A DNA stretch of 64,000 nt from UBA6912 sp963792895 (GTDB taxonomy: Bacteria; Actinomycetota; Acidimicrobiia; Spongiisociales; UBA5794): contig CAWBYA010000006.1 of assembly GCA_963792895.1 (NCBI GenBank), positions 248,001 through 312,000 on the forward strand, in the 5' to 3' direction. Below, in pieces: positions 43,610 to 52,947 of the stretch. The notes under the pieces are model-generated. The model had not been told where the DNA came from. It saw nothing but the letters and a program-made list of their open reading frames with translations, and made no database searches. Positions within the stretch are counted from its first letter, which is position 1. Each line of letters starts with the position of its first letter. The translations under genes were made by a program, and so were the position numbers.

Positions 43610-44245
43610 GTGAGCCGCACCTCCACCGTCGTCGTCGTGCTCGCCTCCGCCTACATCGGGGCGCAGGTGATCGCCGACGTCGCAAGCCTCCGCATCGTCG
43701 AGGTGGCGACCATCACCATGGACGGTGGCACCCTGATCTACCCGTTCACCTTCACGCTGCGCGACCTCGTCCACAAGGTCGCAGGCATCGCCACCGCTCG
43801 AGCCCTGATCTTCACTGCCGCCGGGATCAACGTCGTGATGGCCCTGGTCTTCAAGATCGTTGCCGTGCTGCCACCCGATCTCGAGGTCGGGCTCCAACAG
43901 GAGTTCGGTGTCGTGTTGTCGCCGGTGATCCGCATCGTCGTTGCGTCGATCGTTGCCGAAATCATCGCCGAGCTCATCGATACCGAGGTCTACCGCATAT
44001 GGGCCAACCGATTCGCCGAGCGCTGGCAATGGGGCAGGGTGCTCACGTCGAACAGTGTGTCCGTGCCAATCGACTCCGTGATCTTCGTGGTCATCGCGTT
44101 CGGCGGCACCATTCCGGCGAGCGCCGTCGTCGCCATCATCTGGGGCAACATCGTGGTGAAAGGCGTGGTCACGGTGGTCTCCATCCCGTGGATCTACCTC
44201 GTGAAGGGACGCCCGGCCGAGCCGGCGAAAGCGGGTCGGGACTGA
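43610..44245 (+). CDS. VUT family (YhhQ-like) queuosine-precursor transporter
   Basis: A 211-residue membrane protein of the VUT/YhhQ family (COG1738), which takes up queuosine precursors such as preQ0/preQ1. Six helices are predicted. The family signature is seen in YPFTFTLRDLVHKVAGIATARALIF, followed by LIDTEVYRIWA and VLTSNSVSVPIDSVIFVVIAF. GTG 43610 has a TACACT box eight bases upstream. No preQ1 riboswitch-like element is visible because there is almost no leader. Confidence 0.85.
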   Translation: MSRTSTVVVVLASAYIGAQVIADVASLRIVEVATITMDGGTLIYPFTFTLRDLVHKVAGIATARALIFTAAGINVVMALVFKIVAVLPPDLEVGLQQEFGVVLSPVIRIVVASIVAEIIAELIDTEVYRIWANRFAERWQWGRVLTSNSVSVPIDSVIFVVIAFGGTIPASAVVAIIWGNIVVKGVVTVVSIPWIYLVKGRPAEPAKAGRD

Positions 44246-44295
44246 TCGTCCCGGCGAAAGGGCCGGTGAAACGGCGAACCTCGCTCCGACCCGGG

Positions 44296-44301
44296 TAAAC
44301 T
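44296..44301 (+). promoter_or_regulatory. Candidate -10 box for the nucleoside uptake operon
   Basis: TAAACT would start transcription near 44308, giving a leader of about 110 bases that carries two hairpins. Confidence 0.4.
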
Positions 44302-44352
44302 GGGCCACCGGGCGCCCCCAGGACTCCTCCAACGACATCCGAGGGTCGCCCC

Positions 44353-44392
44353 CTGCCCGACTCGGGCAGGAGACGCTGTCCATGAGGACAGC
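44353..44392 (+). promoter_or_regulatory. Two adjacent hairpins in the leader of the BMP lipoprotein gene
   Basis: CTGCCCGACTCGGGCAG (44353-44369) forms one stem. GCTGTCC at 44375-44381 pairs with GGACAGC at 44386-44392, with ATGA as the loop. An in-frame ATG (44382) is thus held in the second loop, upstream of the preferred TTG start. The pair could control translation or transcript stability. It matches no riboswitch class I recognise. Confidence 0.45.
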
Positions 44393-44417
44393 AAAACGAA
44401 CAAACCGGGAGGATCTC

Positions 44418-45572
44418 TTGAGATCTCGTATCAAGCTCATCGCACTCCTCGCTGCGCTCGTGCTCGTAATCGCCGCATGTGGCGGAGACGACGACACAGG
44501 CGGCGACACAACGACCACAGCCGGTGGCGAAACAACAACGACCGCCGAGGTCATGGACGACACCACGACAACCGCAGGAACCGAGACCACGACAACGGCC
44601 GCGACCGAGACGACCGCTGCCCAAGCCGGCGGCCTCATCTGTGAGGTCACGGACGTTGGAGGCGTCGACGACAAGAGCTTCAACGCTTCGGCGTGGGCAG
44701 GGGCGCAGCGCGCCGCAGCCGACTTCGGCGGCGAGGCCAAGGTGCTCGAATCACAGGCAGAGACGGACTACGAGGTCAACATCAACTCGTTCGTCGATCA
44801 AGGCTGCGACTTGATCATCACCGTCGGCTTCCTGCTCGGCAACGCAACGGAGACTTCGGCCGGGATCAATCCCGACACCAACTTCGCCATCGTCGACTTT
44901 GCGTACGAGGCGCCACCGGCGAACTTGAAGGGCCTGGTCTTCGACACCGACGAAGCAGCTTTCCTGGCGGGCTACCTCGCTGCAGGCATGACACAGACCG
45001 GCACCGTGGGCACGTTCGGTGGGATCAACATCCCAACAGTGACGATCTTCATGGACGGCTTTGCGTGGGGTGTCGACTACTACAACACCGTGAACGGCAC
45101 GGACGTTCAGGTGCTCGGGTGGGACCCTGACACGCAGGAAGGTTCCTTCACCAACAACTTCGAGAGCCTCGACGACGGCCGTGCCTTTGCGCAGAGTCTC
45201 GTCGATGAAGGCGCCGACATCATCATGCCGGTCGCTGGACCGGTCGGACTCGGCTCCGCACAGCTCGCGACCGAGCTCGGCACCTTCAGCATCATCGGCG
45301 TCGACGTCGATCAGACGGTCACCGACCCGAACAATGCGGGGGTGTATCTGACGTCGGTCATGAAGGGCATCGACAACGCTGTGTACGCCGCTGCTGACGA
45401 AGCCATCAACGGCACATTCACCAGCGACCTGTATGTAGGCACACTCGCCAATGAGGGCGTCGACATCGCACCGTACAACGAGTTCGAGGGCAGCGTTCCC
45501 GACGAGCTCAAGGCTGCGATCGACCAGCTGCGGCAGGACATCATCAGTGGTGCCGTGACCGTCGGCGGCTGA
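44418..45572 (+). CDS. BMP family (PnrA-like) nucleoside-binding lipoprotein
   Basis: A 384-residue substrate-binding lipoprotein of an ABC importer. The lipobox is VIAAC with the acylated Cys at 21. A Thr-rich linker follows (about 31-67, repeated TTTT blocks), which is common in Acidimicrobiia lipoproteins. The BMP domain has DVGGVDDKSFNASAWAGAQ and GFLLGNATETSAGINPDTNFAIVD. PnrA-type proteins bind purine nucleosides, consistent with DeoD downstream. TTG 44418 is chosen because GGGAGGA lies just upstream and the signal peptide then starts correctly. ATG 44382 would add 12 residues. Confidence 0.92.
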   Translation: MRSRIKLIALLAALVLVIAACGGDDDTGGDTTTTAGGETTTTAEVMDDTTTTAGTETTTTAATETTAAQAGGLICEVTDVGGVDDKSFNASAWAGAQRAAADFGGEAKVLESQAETDYEVNINSFVDQGCDLIITVGFLLGNATETSAGINPDTNFAIVDFAYEAPPANLKGLVFDTDEAAFLAGYLAAGMTQTGTVGTFGGINIPTVTIFMDGFAWGVDYYNTVNGTDVQVLGWDPDTQEGSFTNNFESLDDGRAFAQSLVDEGADIIMPVAGPVGLGSAQLATELGTFSIIGVDVDQTVTDPNNAGVYLTSVMKGIDNAVYAAADEAINGTFTSDLYVGTLANEGVDIAPYNEFEGSVPDELKAAIDQLRQDIISGAVTVGG

Positions 45573-45595
45573 GCCGTTCCGATTGCACACGCTGG

Positions 45596-45627
45596 GTGGA
45601 GCCCCCTCCTCGGAGGGGGCTCCACCG
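45596..45627 (+). terminator. Strong hairpin between lipoprotein and ATPase genes
   Basis: A perfect 14-base stem (45596-45609 with 45614-45627, GGTGGAGCCCCCTC) closes a 4-base loop. No U-tract follows. It probably limits read-through or protects the lipoprotein mRNA, so that the binding protein is made in excess of the transporter, as is usual in such operons. Confidence 0.65.
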
Positions 45628-45667
45628 CGTTGCTGCCGCGAATTGAGCCGGGGTGGTGCCCGCGCAC

Positions 45668-45673
45668 TAGGCT
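45668..45673 (+). promoter_or_regulatory. Candidate -10 box for the transporter ATPase
   Basis: TAGGCT lies after the strong hairpin and 24 bases before ATG 45698. It may provide separate transcription of the ATPase and permeases. Confidence 0.3.
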
Positions 45674-45697
45674 GTGCGCCGCACTGGACCTCGGAGC

Positions 45698-47293
45698 ATG
45701 GGAGTGGCCAACGTGACAGGCCGGCGAGACCGCGAGAGCGGAAGTTCGCCAAATGGAGGCCCCACCGTTCGCGAGCCCCTAGAAGTCCTCGAGCTGCGTG
45801 GTATCACGAAGCGCTTCCCAGGCGTCGTCGCCAACGACAACGTCAACCTCACGGTTCGGACAGGGGAGATCCTCTGCCTGCTTGGAGAGAACGGCGCAGG
45901 CAAGTCGACGCTCATGAACATCCTCTACGGTCTCTATTCGGCCGACGAGGGCGAGATCCTGATCAATGGGAAGCAAAGAGAACTCGCCTCCCCGAGCGAC
46001 GCCATCGCCGCCGGAATCGGGATGGTCCATCAGCACTTCATGCTGGTTCCGGTCTTCAGCGTCGCCGAGAACGTCGTCCTCGGCGTCGAGCCCGTGAAGC
46101 CTGGCGGCATCCTCGACATCGATGAAGCACGCGAGGACGTCCGCAGGATCTCTGCTCAATACAACCTCGAAGTCGACCCGGACGCCATCATCGAGGAGCT
46201 CCCGGTCGGTATCCAGCAACGCGTCGAGATCATCAAGGTGCTCTTCCGCGACGCCGAAATCCTCGTCTTCGACGAGCCGACCGCTGTGCTCACGCCACAG
46301 GAGGTCGTGGAGTTCTTCGGTATCGTCAACAAGCTGAAGAACGACGGGAAGGGCATCATCTTCATCACGCACAAGCTCAAGGAGGTCCTCGAGATCTCCG
46401 ATCGGATCGCGGTGCTGCGCCGAGGTGCCGTGGTTGGCGAGGCCGATCCTCAGACGGCAACGGAAAGTCAGCTCGCCGAGATGATGGTCGGAAGGCCGGT
46501 GGAGCTCACCGTCACCAAGACACCGTCGCAACCAGGGGACGCAGTGCTCGATGTGAGTGATCTGAAGGTCCTCAACGTGCACGACCAGCTCGCCATCAAG
46601 GGCATCTCTTTCCAAGTCCGCAAGGGCGAGATCGTTGGAATCGCCGGCGTGCAGGGCAACGGCCAAACGGAGCTGGTCGAGGCGTTGACAGGCCTCCGCG
46701 ACGTCGAGGGCGGCACGGTCCTGATCAATGGCAAGGACCTCACGAAGGCGAAACCTCGCGAAATCCACGCCAACTCTGTGGCACACGTCCCCGAGGACCG
46801 GCAGCGGAGCGGACTCGTGCTGAGTTTCACGCTCACCGAGAACTTCGTGCTCGACAGCTACTACCACGAACCGTTCAGCCACGGCATCCGGATGGATTGG
46901 GATCGCAGCCGGCAAGAGGCGGAACGGCTCGTCGAGGAGTTCGACGTGCGGACTCCCTCGACCGAGATACCAGCCAGCAATCTGTCCGGAGGCAACCAGC
47001 AGAAGGTCATCGTTGCCCGGGAGTTCAGCCGGGACGTCGCTCTGGTGATCGCCAGCCAGCCGACGCGCGGCATCGACGTCGGCTCGATCGAGTTCATCCA
47101 TGAACGGATCGTTCAAGAGCGAGACCACGGCGCCGCGGTGCTCATCGTGTCAACCGAACTCGACGAGGTGATGGCGCTCTCCGATCGGATCCTGGTGATG
47201 TTCGGCGGAAAGATCGTGGCCGAGCGGACCCCGGACCAGACCACAACCACCGAACTCGGCCTCTATATGGCGGGATCGAGCACCGCGTCATGA
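45698..47293 (+). CDS. Nucleoside ABC transporter ATP-binding protein (two NBDs)
   Basis: A 531-residue tandem ATPase of the nucleoside/sugar importer group. NBD1 has the Walker A GENGAGKST and FDEPTAVLTPQE. NBD2 has a degenerate P-loop GVQGNGQTE and an intact signature LSGGNQQKV followed by ASQPTRGID. This asymmetry is normal in the family. ATG 45698 is a convenient start, but the first ~25 residues (VTGRRDRESGSSPNGGP) are not conserved-looking, so the true start is uncertain; GTG 45674 and GTG 45704 are alternatives. It overlaps the next permease by four bases. Confidence 0.93.
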   Translation: MGVANVTGRRDRESGSSPNGGPTVREPLEVLELRGITKRFPGVVANDNVNLTVRTGEILCLLGENGAGKSTLMNILYGLYSADEGEILINGKQRELASPSDAIAAGIGMVHQHFMLVPVFSVAENVVLGVEPVKPGGILDIDEAREDVRRISAQYNLEVDPDAIIEELPVGIQQRVEIIKVLFRDAEILVFDEPTAVLTPQEVVEFFGIVNKLKNDGKGIIFITHKLKEVLEISDRIAVLRRGAVVGEADPQTATESQLAEMMVGRPVELTVTKTPSQPGDAVLDVSDLKVLNVHDQLAIKGISFQVRKGEIVGIAGVQGNGQTELVEALTGLRDVEGGTVLINGKDLTKAKPREIHANSVAHVPEDRQRSGLVLSFTLTENFVLDSYYHEPFSHGIRMDWDRSRQEAERLVEEFDVRTPSTEIPASNLSGGNQQKVIVAREFSRDVALVIASQPTRGIDVGSIEFIHERIVQERDHGAAVLIVSTELDEVMALSDRILVMFGGKIVAERTPDQTTTTELGLYMAGSSTAS

Positions 47294-48516
47294 GCGACAC
47301 GCCGCGCAACGAGACGCCTCAGGCACCGGAGCCCAAGAAGGAAACGCAGCCGTCTACGTTCATGGCCGAGCTCACGGGGGTCGGTGGCCAGTGGAGAAGC
47401 GTCGTCCTCGTGCCCCTTCTGGCCATCGTCAGTGCGCTGATCGTCGGTGGCATCATCATTGCGCTCGGCGACATCGACACGCTCAAACTCTGGGGCTCTG
47501 ATCCGGGTGCAGCCGCAAGCGAGACCTGGAACCGCATCAGCGATGCCTACGTTGCGTTGTTCCAGGGATCGGTTGGCGGCCTCGGCCCGATTTCTGAGAC
47601 CCTCACTCGTGCCGCGCCGCTGATCCTCGCCGGCTTGGCGGTCGCGATCGGTTTCCAGGCCGGGTTGTTCAACATCGGCGCCAACGGCCAGATGCTCATC
47701 GGCGGGATGTTCGCCCTCGTGGTCGGCTTCCAGTTCGACCTGCCGATCTTCATCCACTTGCCCTTGGCCATCGTCGGCGGTCTGGTGGGCGGCGCCATCT
47801 GGGGTGCAATTCCCGGCTACTTACGGGCGAAGACGGGCGCCCACGAGGTGATCACGACGATCATGCTGAACTTCGTGGCGTTGCGCCTCGTGGACTACTT
47901 CCTGACCGTCGACTTCTTCCAGCTCGAGGGTCGCAACGATCCGGTCTCCAAGAACGTGCTCGAATCGGCCTCGTATCCCAAACTGATCGAATTCCTGAAT
48001 CCTCGTTATCGGGTCCACGCAGGAATCTTCGTCGCTTTGATCGCCGCCGTGGTGATCTGGTGGCTCCTCTACCGATCGACCATCGGGTTCGAGTTCCGAG
48101 CCGTCGGCGCCAATCCCAGCGGAGCACGCTACGCCGGCATGAACGTCACGGTCCTCTACGTGGCAGTGATGGCGGTCGCAGGTTCGATGGCGGGTCTCGG
48201 CGGCACCGACCTCGTCCTCGGGACACTGGGGAGGGCCACACCGGGCTTCTCCGGGGTGATCGGCTTCGACGCCATCGCCTTGGCCCTGCTCGGGCGATCG
48301 CACCCGTTCGGGGTGGTCGCAGCCGGGCTGCTCTTCGGCGGGCTCGCCGCAGGCGGCCAGGCAATGCAGGCGGCCACGAATGTCGGCATCGACATCGTTC
48401 AGGTCATCCAGGCACTGATCATCGTCTTCATCGCCGCTCCCGCCCTGATCCGTGCGATATATCGCGTGCGCACCGGTGACGCAGCTGGACCCGTCAGCCA
48501 AGGATGGGCGACGTGA
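47290..48516 (+). CDS. Nucleoside ABC transporter permease 1
   Basis: A 408-residue permease of the BPD_transp_2 family. It has a polar N-terminus (TPRNETPQAPEPKKE), then about ten helices, with FQAGLFNIGANGQMLIGGMFAL near residue 120 and ATPGFSGVIGFDAIALALLGRSHPFGVVAAGLLFGGL near 310. These are the blocks expected of YufP/BmpC-type nucleoside permeases. The ATG overlaps the ATPase stop (ATGA). Confidence 0.92.
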   Translation: MSDTPRNETPQAPEPKKETQPSTFMAELTGVGGQWRSVVLVPLLAIVSALIVGGIIIALGDIDTLKLWGSDPGAAASETWNRISDAYVALFQGSVGGLGPISETLTRAAPLILAGLAVAIGFQAGLFNIGANGQMLIGGMFALVVGFQFDLPIFIHLPLAIVGGLVGGAIWGAIPGYLRAKTGAHEVITTIMLNFVALRLVDYFLTVDFFQLEGRNDPVSKNVLESASYPKLIEFLNPRYRVHAGIFVALIAAVVIWWLLYRSTIGFEFRAVGANPSGARYAGMNVTVLYVAVMAVAGSMAGLGGTDLVLGTLGRATPGFSGVIGFDAIALALLGRSHPFGVVAAGLLFGGLAAGGQAMQAATNVGIDIVQVIQALIIVFIAAPALIRAIYRVRTGDAAGPVSQGWAT

Positions 48517-49769
48517 CAGCGACGATCACGCCCGTCCCAACTCGTACACACGCCGAGATGCGTCGGTCGCGGGCGATTGCCATCGTGTACTTCGCTCTGG
48601 CGTTCATCGCCGTGCTCATATTCGCCATCGGCTCCGAGGGTTCGGCCACATTCGTACTCTCACGGGGCACCGAGACGTTCCAGGTCGGAGACCTCACGGT
48701 GCCGACCAGCGGTCTCGCATGGATCGTTGCGGCAGTCCTCTCGTTCCTGGGTGCCCGAGAGTGGCTACGCGGCTTCGGATCGCGGTCGAACCTCATCCTC
48801 GGCCTCGGCATGGCGCTCTTTGCGATCTCGTTCCTCGCCTGGGCGGCCTCGGGGGCCTCCTTCAGCATGGTGGGCCTGCTCCAAGAAAGCATCAAGCGAG
48901 CCGTGCCGATCACCTTCGGCGCCCTCTCCGGCGTGCTGTGCGAGCGAACCGGCATCATCAACATCGGGATCGAGGGGATGTTGCTCGGCGGAGCCTTCAC
49001 GGGCGCCATCGTCGGATCAACGCTGGGTGAGTTTCCCGCCCTGATCGCGGCAGCGCTGGTTGGCGGTGTGCTCGCCCTCGGGCTTGCCGTGCTCACCGTC
49101 AGGTACACGGTGGATCAGATCATCGCCGGAGTCGTGATCAACATCTTCATGTTGGGGTTGACATCGTTCCTCACGTCGCAGATCCTCGTTTCCAATCCAC
49201 AACTCAACGATGCGCCAATCGCGCGGGCATTCGAGATCCCCATCCTTGCGCAGATCCCGCTCATCGGACCTGTGCTGTTCGATCAGAACTACTTCGTGTA
49301 CGCGATGTACCTCGTGGTTGCTGCCACGACGTTCGGGTTGTTTCGCACCCGTTGGGGACTGCGCACCCGAGCGGTTGGCGAGAAGCCTCGAGCCGCCGAC
49401 ACCGTTGGGATCAACGTCTTCAGCATGAAGTATCTCAACGTGATCATCGGTGGTCTCGTCGCAGGCTTCGGCGGCGCATACTTCACGATCGGGTCGGTCG
49501 GTCGCTTCGACGAGAACATGACCGCCGGCCGTGGGTTCATCGGTCTCGCTGCGATGATCTTCGGGCGCTGGCACCCTGTCGGCGCACTTTCGGCAGCACT
49601 GGTGTTCGGTTTCGCCGACTCGCTCCAGGTGAAGCTCGGCATTCTCGACACGGGCATCCCGTCGGAGTTCCTTGCGATGGCGCCGTACATCGTGACGATC
49701 TTCGTCGTCGCCGGCTTGGTCGGCCGAAGCCGCCCGCCGTCGGATTACACGCCGTATGTCAAGGAGTGA
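48513..49769 (+). CDS. Nucleoside ABC transporter permease 2
   Basis: A 418-residue second permease of the same family. It carries CERTGIINIGIEGMLLGGAFTGA near residue 148 and AGRGFIGLAAMIFGRWHPVGALSAALVFG near 335. GTG 48513 overlaps the previous stop by four bases and has AAGGA eight bases upstream; ATG 48504 is the alternative. With the lipoprotein, ATPase and permease 1 it forms a complete importer. Confidence 0.92.
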   Translation: MTATITPVPTRTHAEMRRSRAIAIVYFALAFIAVLIFAIGSEGSATFVLSRGTETFQVGDLTVPTSGLAWIVAAVLSFLGAREWLRGFGSRSNLILGLGMALFAISFLAWAASGASFSMVGLLQESIKRAVPITFGALSGVLCERTGIINIGIEGMLLGGAFTGAIVGSTLGEFPALIAAALVGGVLALGLAVLTVRYTVDQIIAGVVINIFMLGLTSFLTSQILVSNPQLNDAPIARAFEIPILAQIPLIGPVLFDQNYFVYAMYLVVAATTFGLFRTRWGLRTRAVGEKPRAADTVGINVFSMKYLNVIIGGLVAGFGGAYFTIGSVGRFDENMTAGRGFIGLAAMIFGRWHPVGALSAALVFGFADSLQVKLGILDTGIPSEFLAMAPYIVTIFVVAGLVGRSRPPSDYTPYVKE

Positions 49770-49844
49770 GCCGCCGGAGCGCAGCGTCAACCCACGTTCG
49801 AAGCACGGCCCCCGCTCGGCGTTGCTCTCCGCCCTCCGGTTCTG

Positions 49845-49871
49845 TCTGAGGTCTCAGGTCTGAGGTCTGAG
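49845..49871. repeat. Four tandem copies of a 7-bp TCTGAGG unit
   Basis: TCTGAGG, TCTCAGG, TCTGAGG and TCTGAGT follow head to tail between the permease 2 and deoD genes. With TCTGAG/CTCAGA complementarity it can also fold. It may be replication slippage or a binding-site array. Confidence 0.6.
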
Positions 49872-49904
49872 TCACGATGCCGCCCGATGATTGGAGCCTC
49901 CTGA

Positions 49905-50618
49905 ATGCCAACACCGCACATCTCTGCTGAGCCCGGCGACTTCGCCGAGGTGATCTTGCTGCCGGGCGATCCGCTGCGAGCCGAGCACATCGCCGACACC
50001 TTCTTCGAAGACGCCGTGCAGGTGACTGCGGTGCGCAACATGTTCGGCTTCACGGGCACCTACCAAGGCAAGCGGGTGTCGACCATGGGCACCGGCATGG
50101 GCATCCCGTCGGCGTCGATCTATGCCAAAGAGCTGATCACCGAATACGGTGTGAAGAAGCTGATCAGGGTCGGCAGTTGCGGCGGCATCCGCGCAGATGT
50201 CGGCATCCGCGACGTCATCATCGCCATGGGCGCTTGCACCGATTCCGGCGTCAACCGCGCCCGTTTCCGCAACCTCGACTTCGCCGCCATCGCCGATTAC
50301 CGACTGCTGCGAGCTGCCGTCGATGCGGCCGAGCGACATGACAAGACAGTGCGGGTAGGCAACGTGTTCTCTGCGGACTTGTTCTATCACCCCGACTTCA
50401 GCCTGTTCGACACGATGGAGAACATGGGCGTGCTCGCGGTCGAGATGGAGGCAGCCGGGCTGTACGGCGTCGCCGCCGAATTCGACGCGCAGGCGCTCGC
50501 CATCCTCACGGTGAGCGACCACGTCCGCACCGGCGAGGCGACTTCCTCGGACGAGCGCCAGTCGACGTTCAACGACATGATCGAGATCGCCCTCGAGGCG
50601 ACGCTGAATCTCAGCTGA
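49905..50618 (+). CDS. deoD: Purine-nucleoside phosphorylase, DeoD type
   Basis: A 237-residue hexameric-type phosphorylase that splits purine nucleosides with phosphate. It has the phosphate-binding LLPGDPLRAEHIA, GTGMGIPSASIYAKELI, RVGSCGGIRADVGIRD and the nucleoside-contacting VEMEAAGLYGVA near residue 184, followed by TVSDH (catalytic Asp). It follows the nucleoside importer, giving an uptake-and-cleavage pathway. Its 3' end overlaps the opposite APC gene by eight bases. Confidence 0.95.
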   Translation: MPTPHISAEPGDFAEVILLPGDPLRAEHIADTFFEDAVQVTAVRNMFGFTGTYQGKRVSTMGTGMGIPSASIYAKELITEYGVKKLIRVGSCGGIRADVGIRDVIIAMGACTDSGVNRARFRNLDFAAIADYRLLRAAVDAAERHDKTVRVGNVFSADLFYHPDFSLFDTMENMGVLAVEMEAAGLYGVAAEFDAQALAILTVSDHVRTGEATSSDERQSTFNDMIEIALEATLNLS

Positions 50619-52938
50619 GGCCCGGAGAACGCTCGGTCTCGCCCTGGCGATCCACCACCTCGGACGTCGCGGCCAGGTGGAACGGCACACTCGTCACCGC
50701 AATCCCGAGCTCGGTGGCCAGCACCCCCTTGATCGCGAGCCCTGTCTGGTTGTGCAGCAACTGCGCCACGCGGCCGGGGACGATGAACTCGGGGATCACC
50801 ACGTTGACCACGGTGCCGGGGAGTGCCCGGCGGCGGCGCTCCCGCAAATAGGCAACCAGCGGCTCGACAATGCCCCTATACGGCGAATCGACAACGTCGA
50901 GCGGCATGGCATAGCCGGCGATCGCCCACTCTCGCTCGACTCGCTCACGTTGCCCATCCTCGACATCGACGTGAACCGCCGTCACCGGCGCACCGAGCGC
51001 GATCGCAAAGGCGAGCGCCTCGCGGACCGGACGGGTGAGATCGGAGATCAGGACCACCGTGTCGAGATGACGCAGGGGAACCGGGGTGAGCCCACGCTTG
51101 CGCCTGGTGCGCAGGAGAGTCAGATCTGTCACCGCAACGCACGGCACGAAGATGAGCCGCGCCTTGATGGCAAGGCTCCTGGGATGGCGGAACAGCTCGA
51201 GCAACGATTTGCGACCAAACCGCTCGGACATGACGACGAGGATCCGGCACCCGTCCGCCTCGCCGCGCAGGCCGGCAATGTGGGCAGCAATTCGGCCGGC
51301 GACCGCTCGGCCCTCCCCGGGGAGCAGCGTGAGTGGCAGATCCGGGTGGAGGCTCTCCCACGCATACACGAGGTCGTCTGAGCCGGGTTCCTCGGCGTGG
51401 ACGCACTCGATCGGGCCGGGAGACACGAGCTTGGCAAACGTGAGCGCTCGATCGGTGGCTTCGTCTGCGTGGCCGACCAGCAGCACCACCCGGTGCAACA
51501 TCGCCGTCGGCTCCACAGGGAGCTGACGCAGCTGGCGGGCAGTGGCTTCATAGTGGCGGCGGATGGCCAGCATCGTCGCAACGATGATCGGTACGGCGAC
51601 GATGACGATCCACGCCCCGTGGACGAACTTGACGACGGCGATCACCACGAGAACCACGCCCGTTGTGGCGGATCCCACCCCGTTGATGACGATGGAGCGG
51701 CGCCATCCGGCGTCCCGGGACGAGAGCCAGTGCCGGACCATGCCCGCCTGACTCAGGGTGAAGCTGGTGAACACGCCGACAACGTAGAGCTGGATCAGCC
51801 GGCTGACCTCGCCACCAAAGGCCACGATGAGCAGAGAGGCGAGGACCGCAACGGTGATGACGCCGTTCGAGAACACGAGGCGATCGCCTCTGTTGCGGAA
51901 TTGCCGAGGCAGGAGCTTGTGATCGGCGAGGATCGCCGACAGCCGCGGGAAATCCTGATACGCGGTGTTGGCGGCGAGCACCAAGATCGCAGCCGTAGCC
52001 GTTTGGAGCAGCCAGAAGCCGAATCCTTCGCCGAACGCGGCCCGACCGATCTGCGACAACACCGTGCCGTAGGTGTCGACGTTTTCAGCCGTGGCCCTGA
52101 CGTTGAACAGGCGTGCGAGCGTCGAGATCCCGAGAAACATCGCGATGGCGATGGCGCCCATGATGGTGAGAGTGACGATGGCATTCCGGCTCTTTGGCTG
52201 GCGAAAGGCCTGGACTCCGTTGGCGATGGCCTCCACCCCCGTGAGTGCCGTCGCACCCGAGGCGAAGGCTCGCAGCACGAGGAACAACGTCACCGCCGAC
52301 AACTCCGCCTGGATCTCGAGGCCGGCAGTGGTCGCTTGCGGGCATGAACCGTCCGCACATTCGATGAACCCCACGGCGAGCAGGGCGAACACCGTCGCAA
52401 CGAAGAGATAGGTGGGGGCCGCAAACAGGCGAGACGCCTCACGAACGCCCCGCAGGTTGGCGACGGTGAGCAGAACGATGAACGCGAGGGCGATCACCTC
52501 GCGGTACGGGAGCAGCGCAGGCAGCGCCGACGTGATCGCCGCCACACCAGCCGCAACCGACACCGCAACCGTGAGCGTGTAGTCGACGAGCAGCGATGAG
52601 GCGGCAACCGTCCCAGCCTTGAGGCCGAGATTCTCCGAGGCCACGATGAACGCCCCGCCGCCGCTTGGATAGGCATGGATCGTCTGCCGGTAGGACACGA
52701 CGACGATCACCAAGAGGGTCGCCACCGCAAAGCTCACCGGAGTGATCAGATGAAACGCTGCCGTTCCGGCAAGGGCGAGCACGAGCATGGTCTCCTCGGT
52801 CGCATACGCAACCGAGGACAGCGGATCCGATGCGAACACCGGGAGGGCATAGCGCTTCGGCAGCAGCTGGTCTTCGGCCTCCCGGGTGGCGAGCCGCCTG
52901 CCGAGGACGACACTCTTCACCCTGCTGACGCGGTTCAT
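50611..52938 (-). CDS. APC-superfamily transporter with cytosolic C-terminal domain (KimA/amino-acid permease-like)
   Basis: A 775-residue protein. Residues about 25-470 form a 12-helix APC permease, with FASDPLSSVAYATEETMLVLAL near residue 34 and the ALTGVEAIANGVQAFRQPKSRNA block near 230. Residues about 485-760 form a soluble two-part domain reminiscent of universal-stress-protein folds (VVLLVGHADEATDRALTFAKL; TVVLISDLTRPVREALAFA). This architecture matches KimA-like high-affinity K+ importers and related unassigned APC proteins. Substrate is inferred. It lies 10 bases after the pyrophosphatase stop, so the two share a transcript. Confidence 0.85.
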   Translation of the reverse strand: MNRVSRVKSVVLGRRLATREAEDQLLPKRYALPVFASDPLSSVAYATEETMLVLALAGTAAFHLITPVSFAVATLLVIVVVSYRQTIHAYPSGGGAFIVASENLGLKAGTVAASSLLVDYTLTVAVSVAAGVAAITSALPALLPYREVIALAFIVLLTVANLRGVREASRLFAAPTYLFVATVFALLAVGFIECADGSCPQATTAGLEIQAELSAVTLFLVLRAFASGATALTGVEAIANGVQAFRQPKSRNAIVTLTIMGAIAIAMFLGISTLARLFNVRATAENVDTYGTVLSQIGRAAFGEGFGFWLLQTATAAILVLAANTAYQDFPRLSAILADHKLLPRQFRNRGDRLVFSNGVITVAVLASLLIVAFGGEVSRLIQLYVVGVFTSFTLSQAGMVRHWLSSRDAGWRRSIVINGVGSATTGVVLVVIAVVKFVHGAWIVIVAVPIIVATMLAIRRHYEATARQLRQLPVEPTAMLHRVVLLVGHADEATDRALTFAKLVSPGPIECVHAEEPGSDDLVYAWESLHPDLPLTLLPGEGRAVAGRIAAHIAGLRGEADGCRILVVMSERFGRKSLLELFRHPRSLAIKARLIFVPCVAVTDLTLLRTRRKRGLTPVPLRHLDTVVLISDLTRPVREALAFAIALGAPVTAVHVDVEDGQRERVEREWAIAGYAMPLDVVDSPYRGIVEPLVAYLRERRRRALPGTVVNVVIPEFIVPGRVAQLLHNQTGLAIKGVLATELGIAVTSVPFHLAATSEVVDRQGETERSPGLS

Positions 52939-52947
52939 GCTGCCAGG

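Noticed and set aside
50611..50618. Eight-base tail-to-tail overlap of deoD and the APC transporter as a regulatory antisense device
   Set aside because: Short convergent overlaps are common in compact genomes and nothing else supports regulation.
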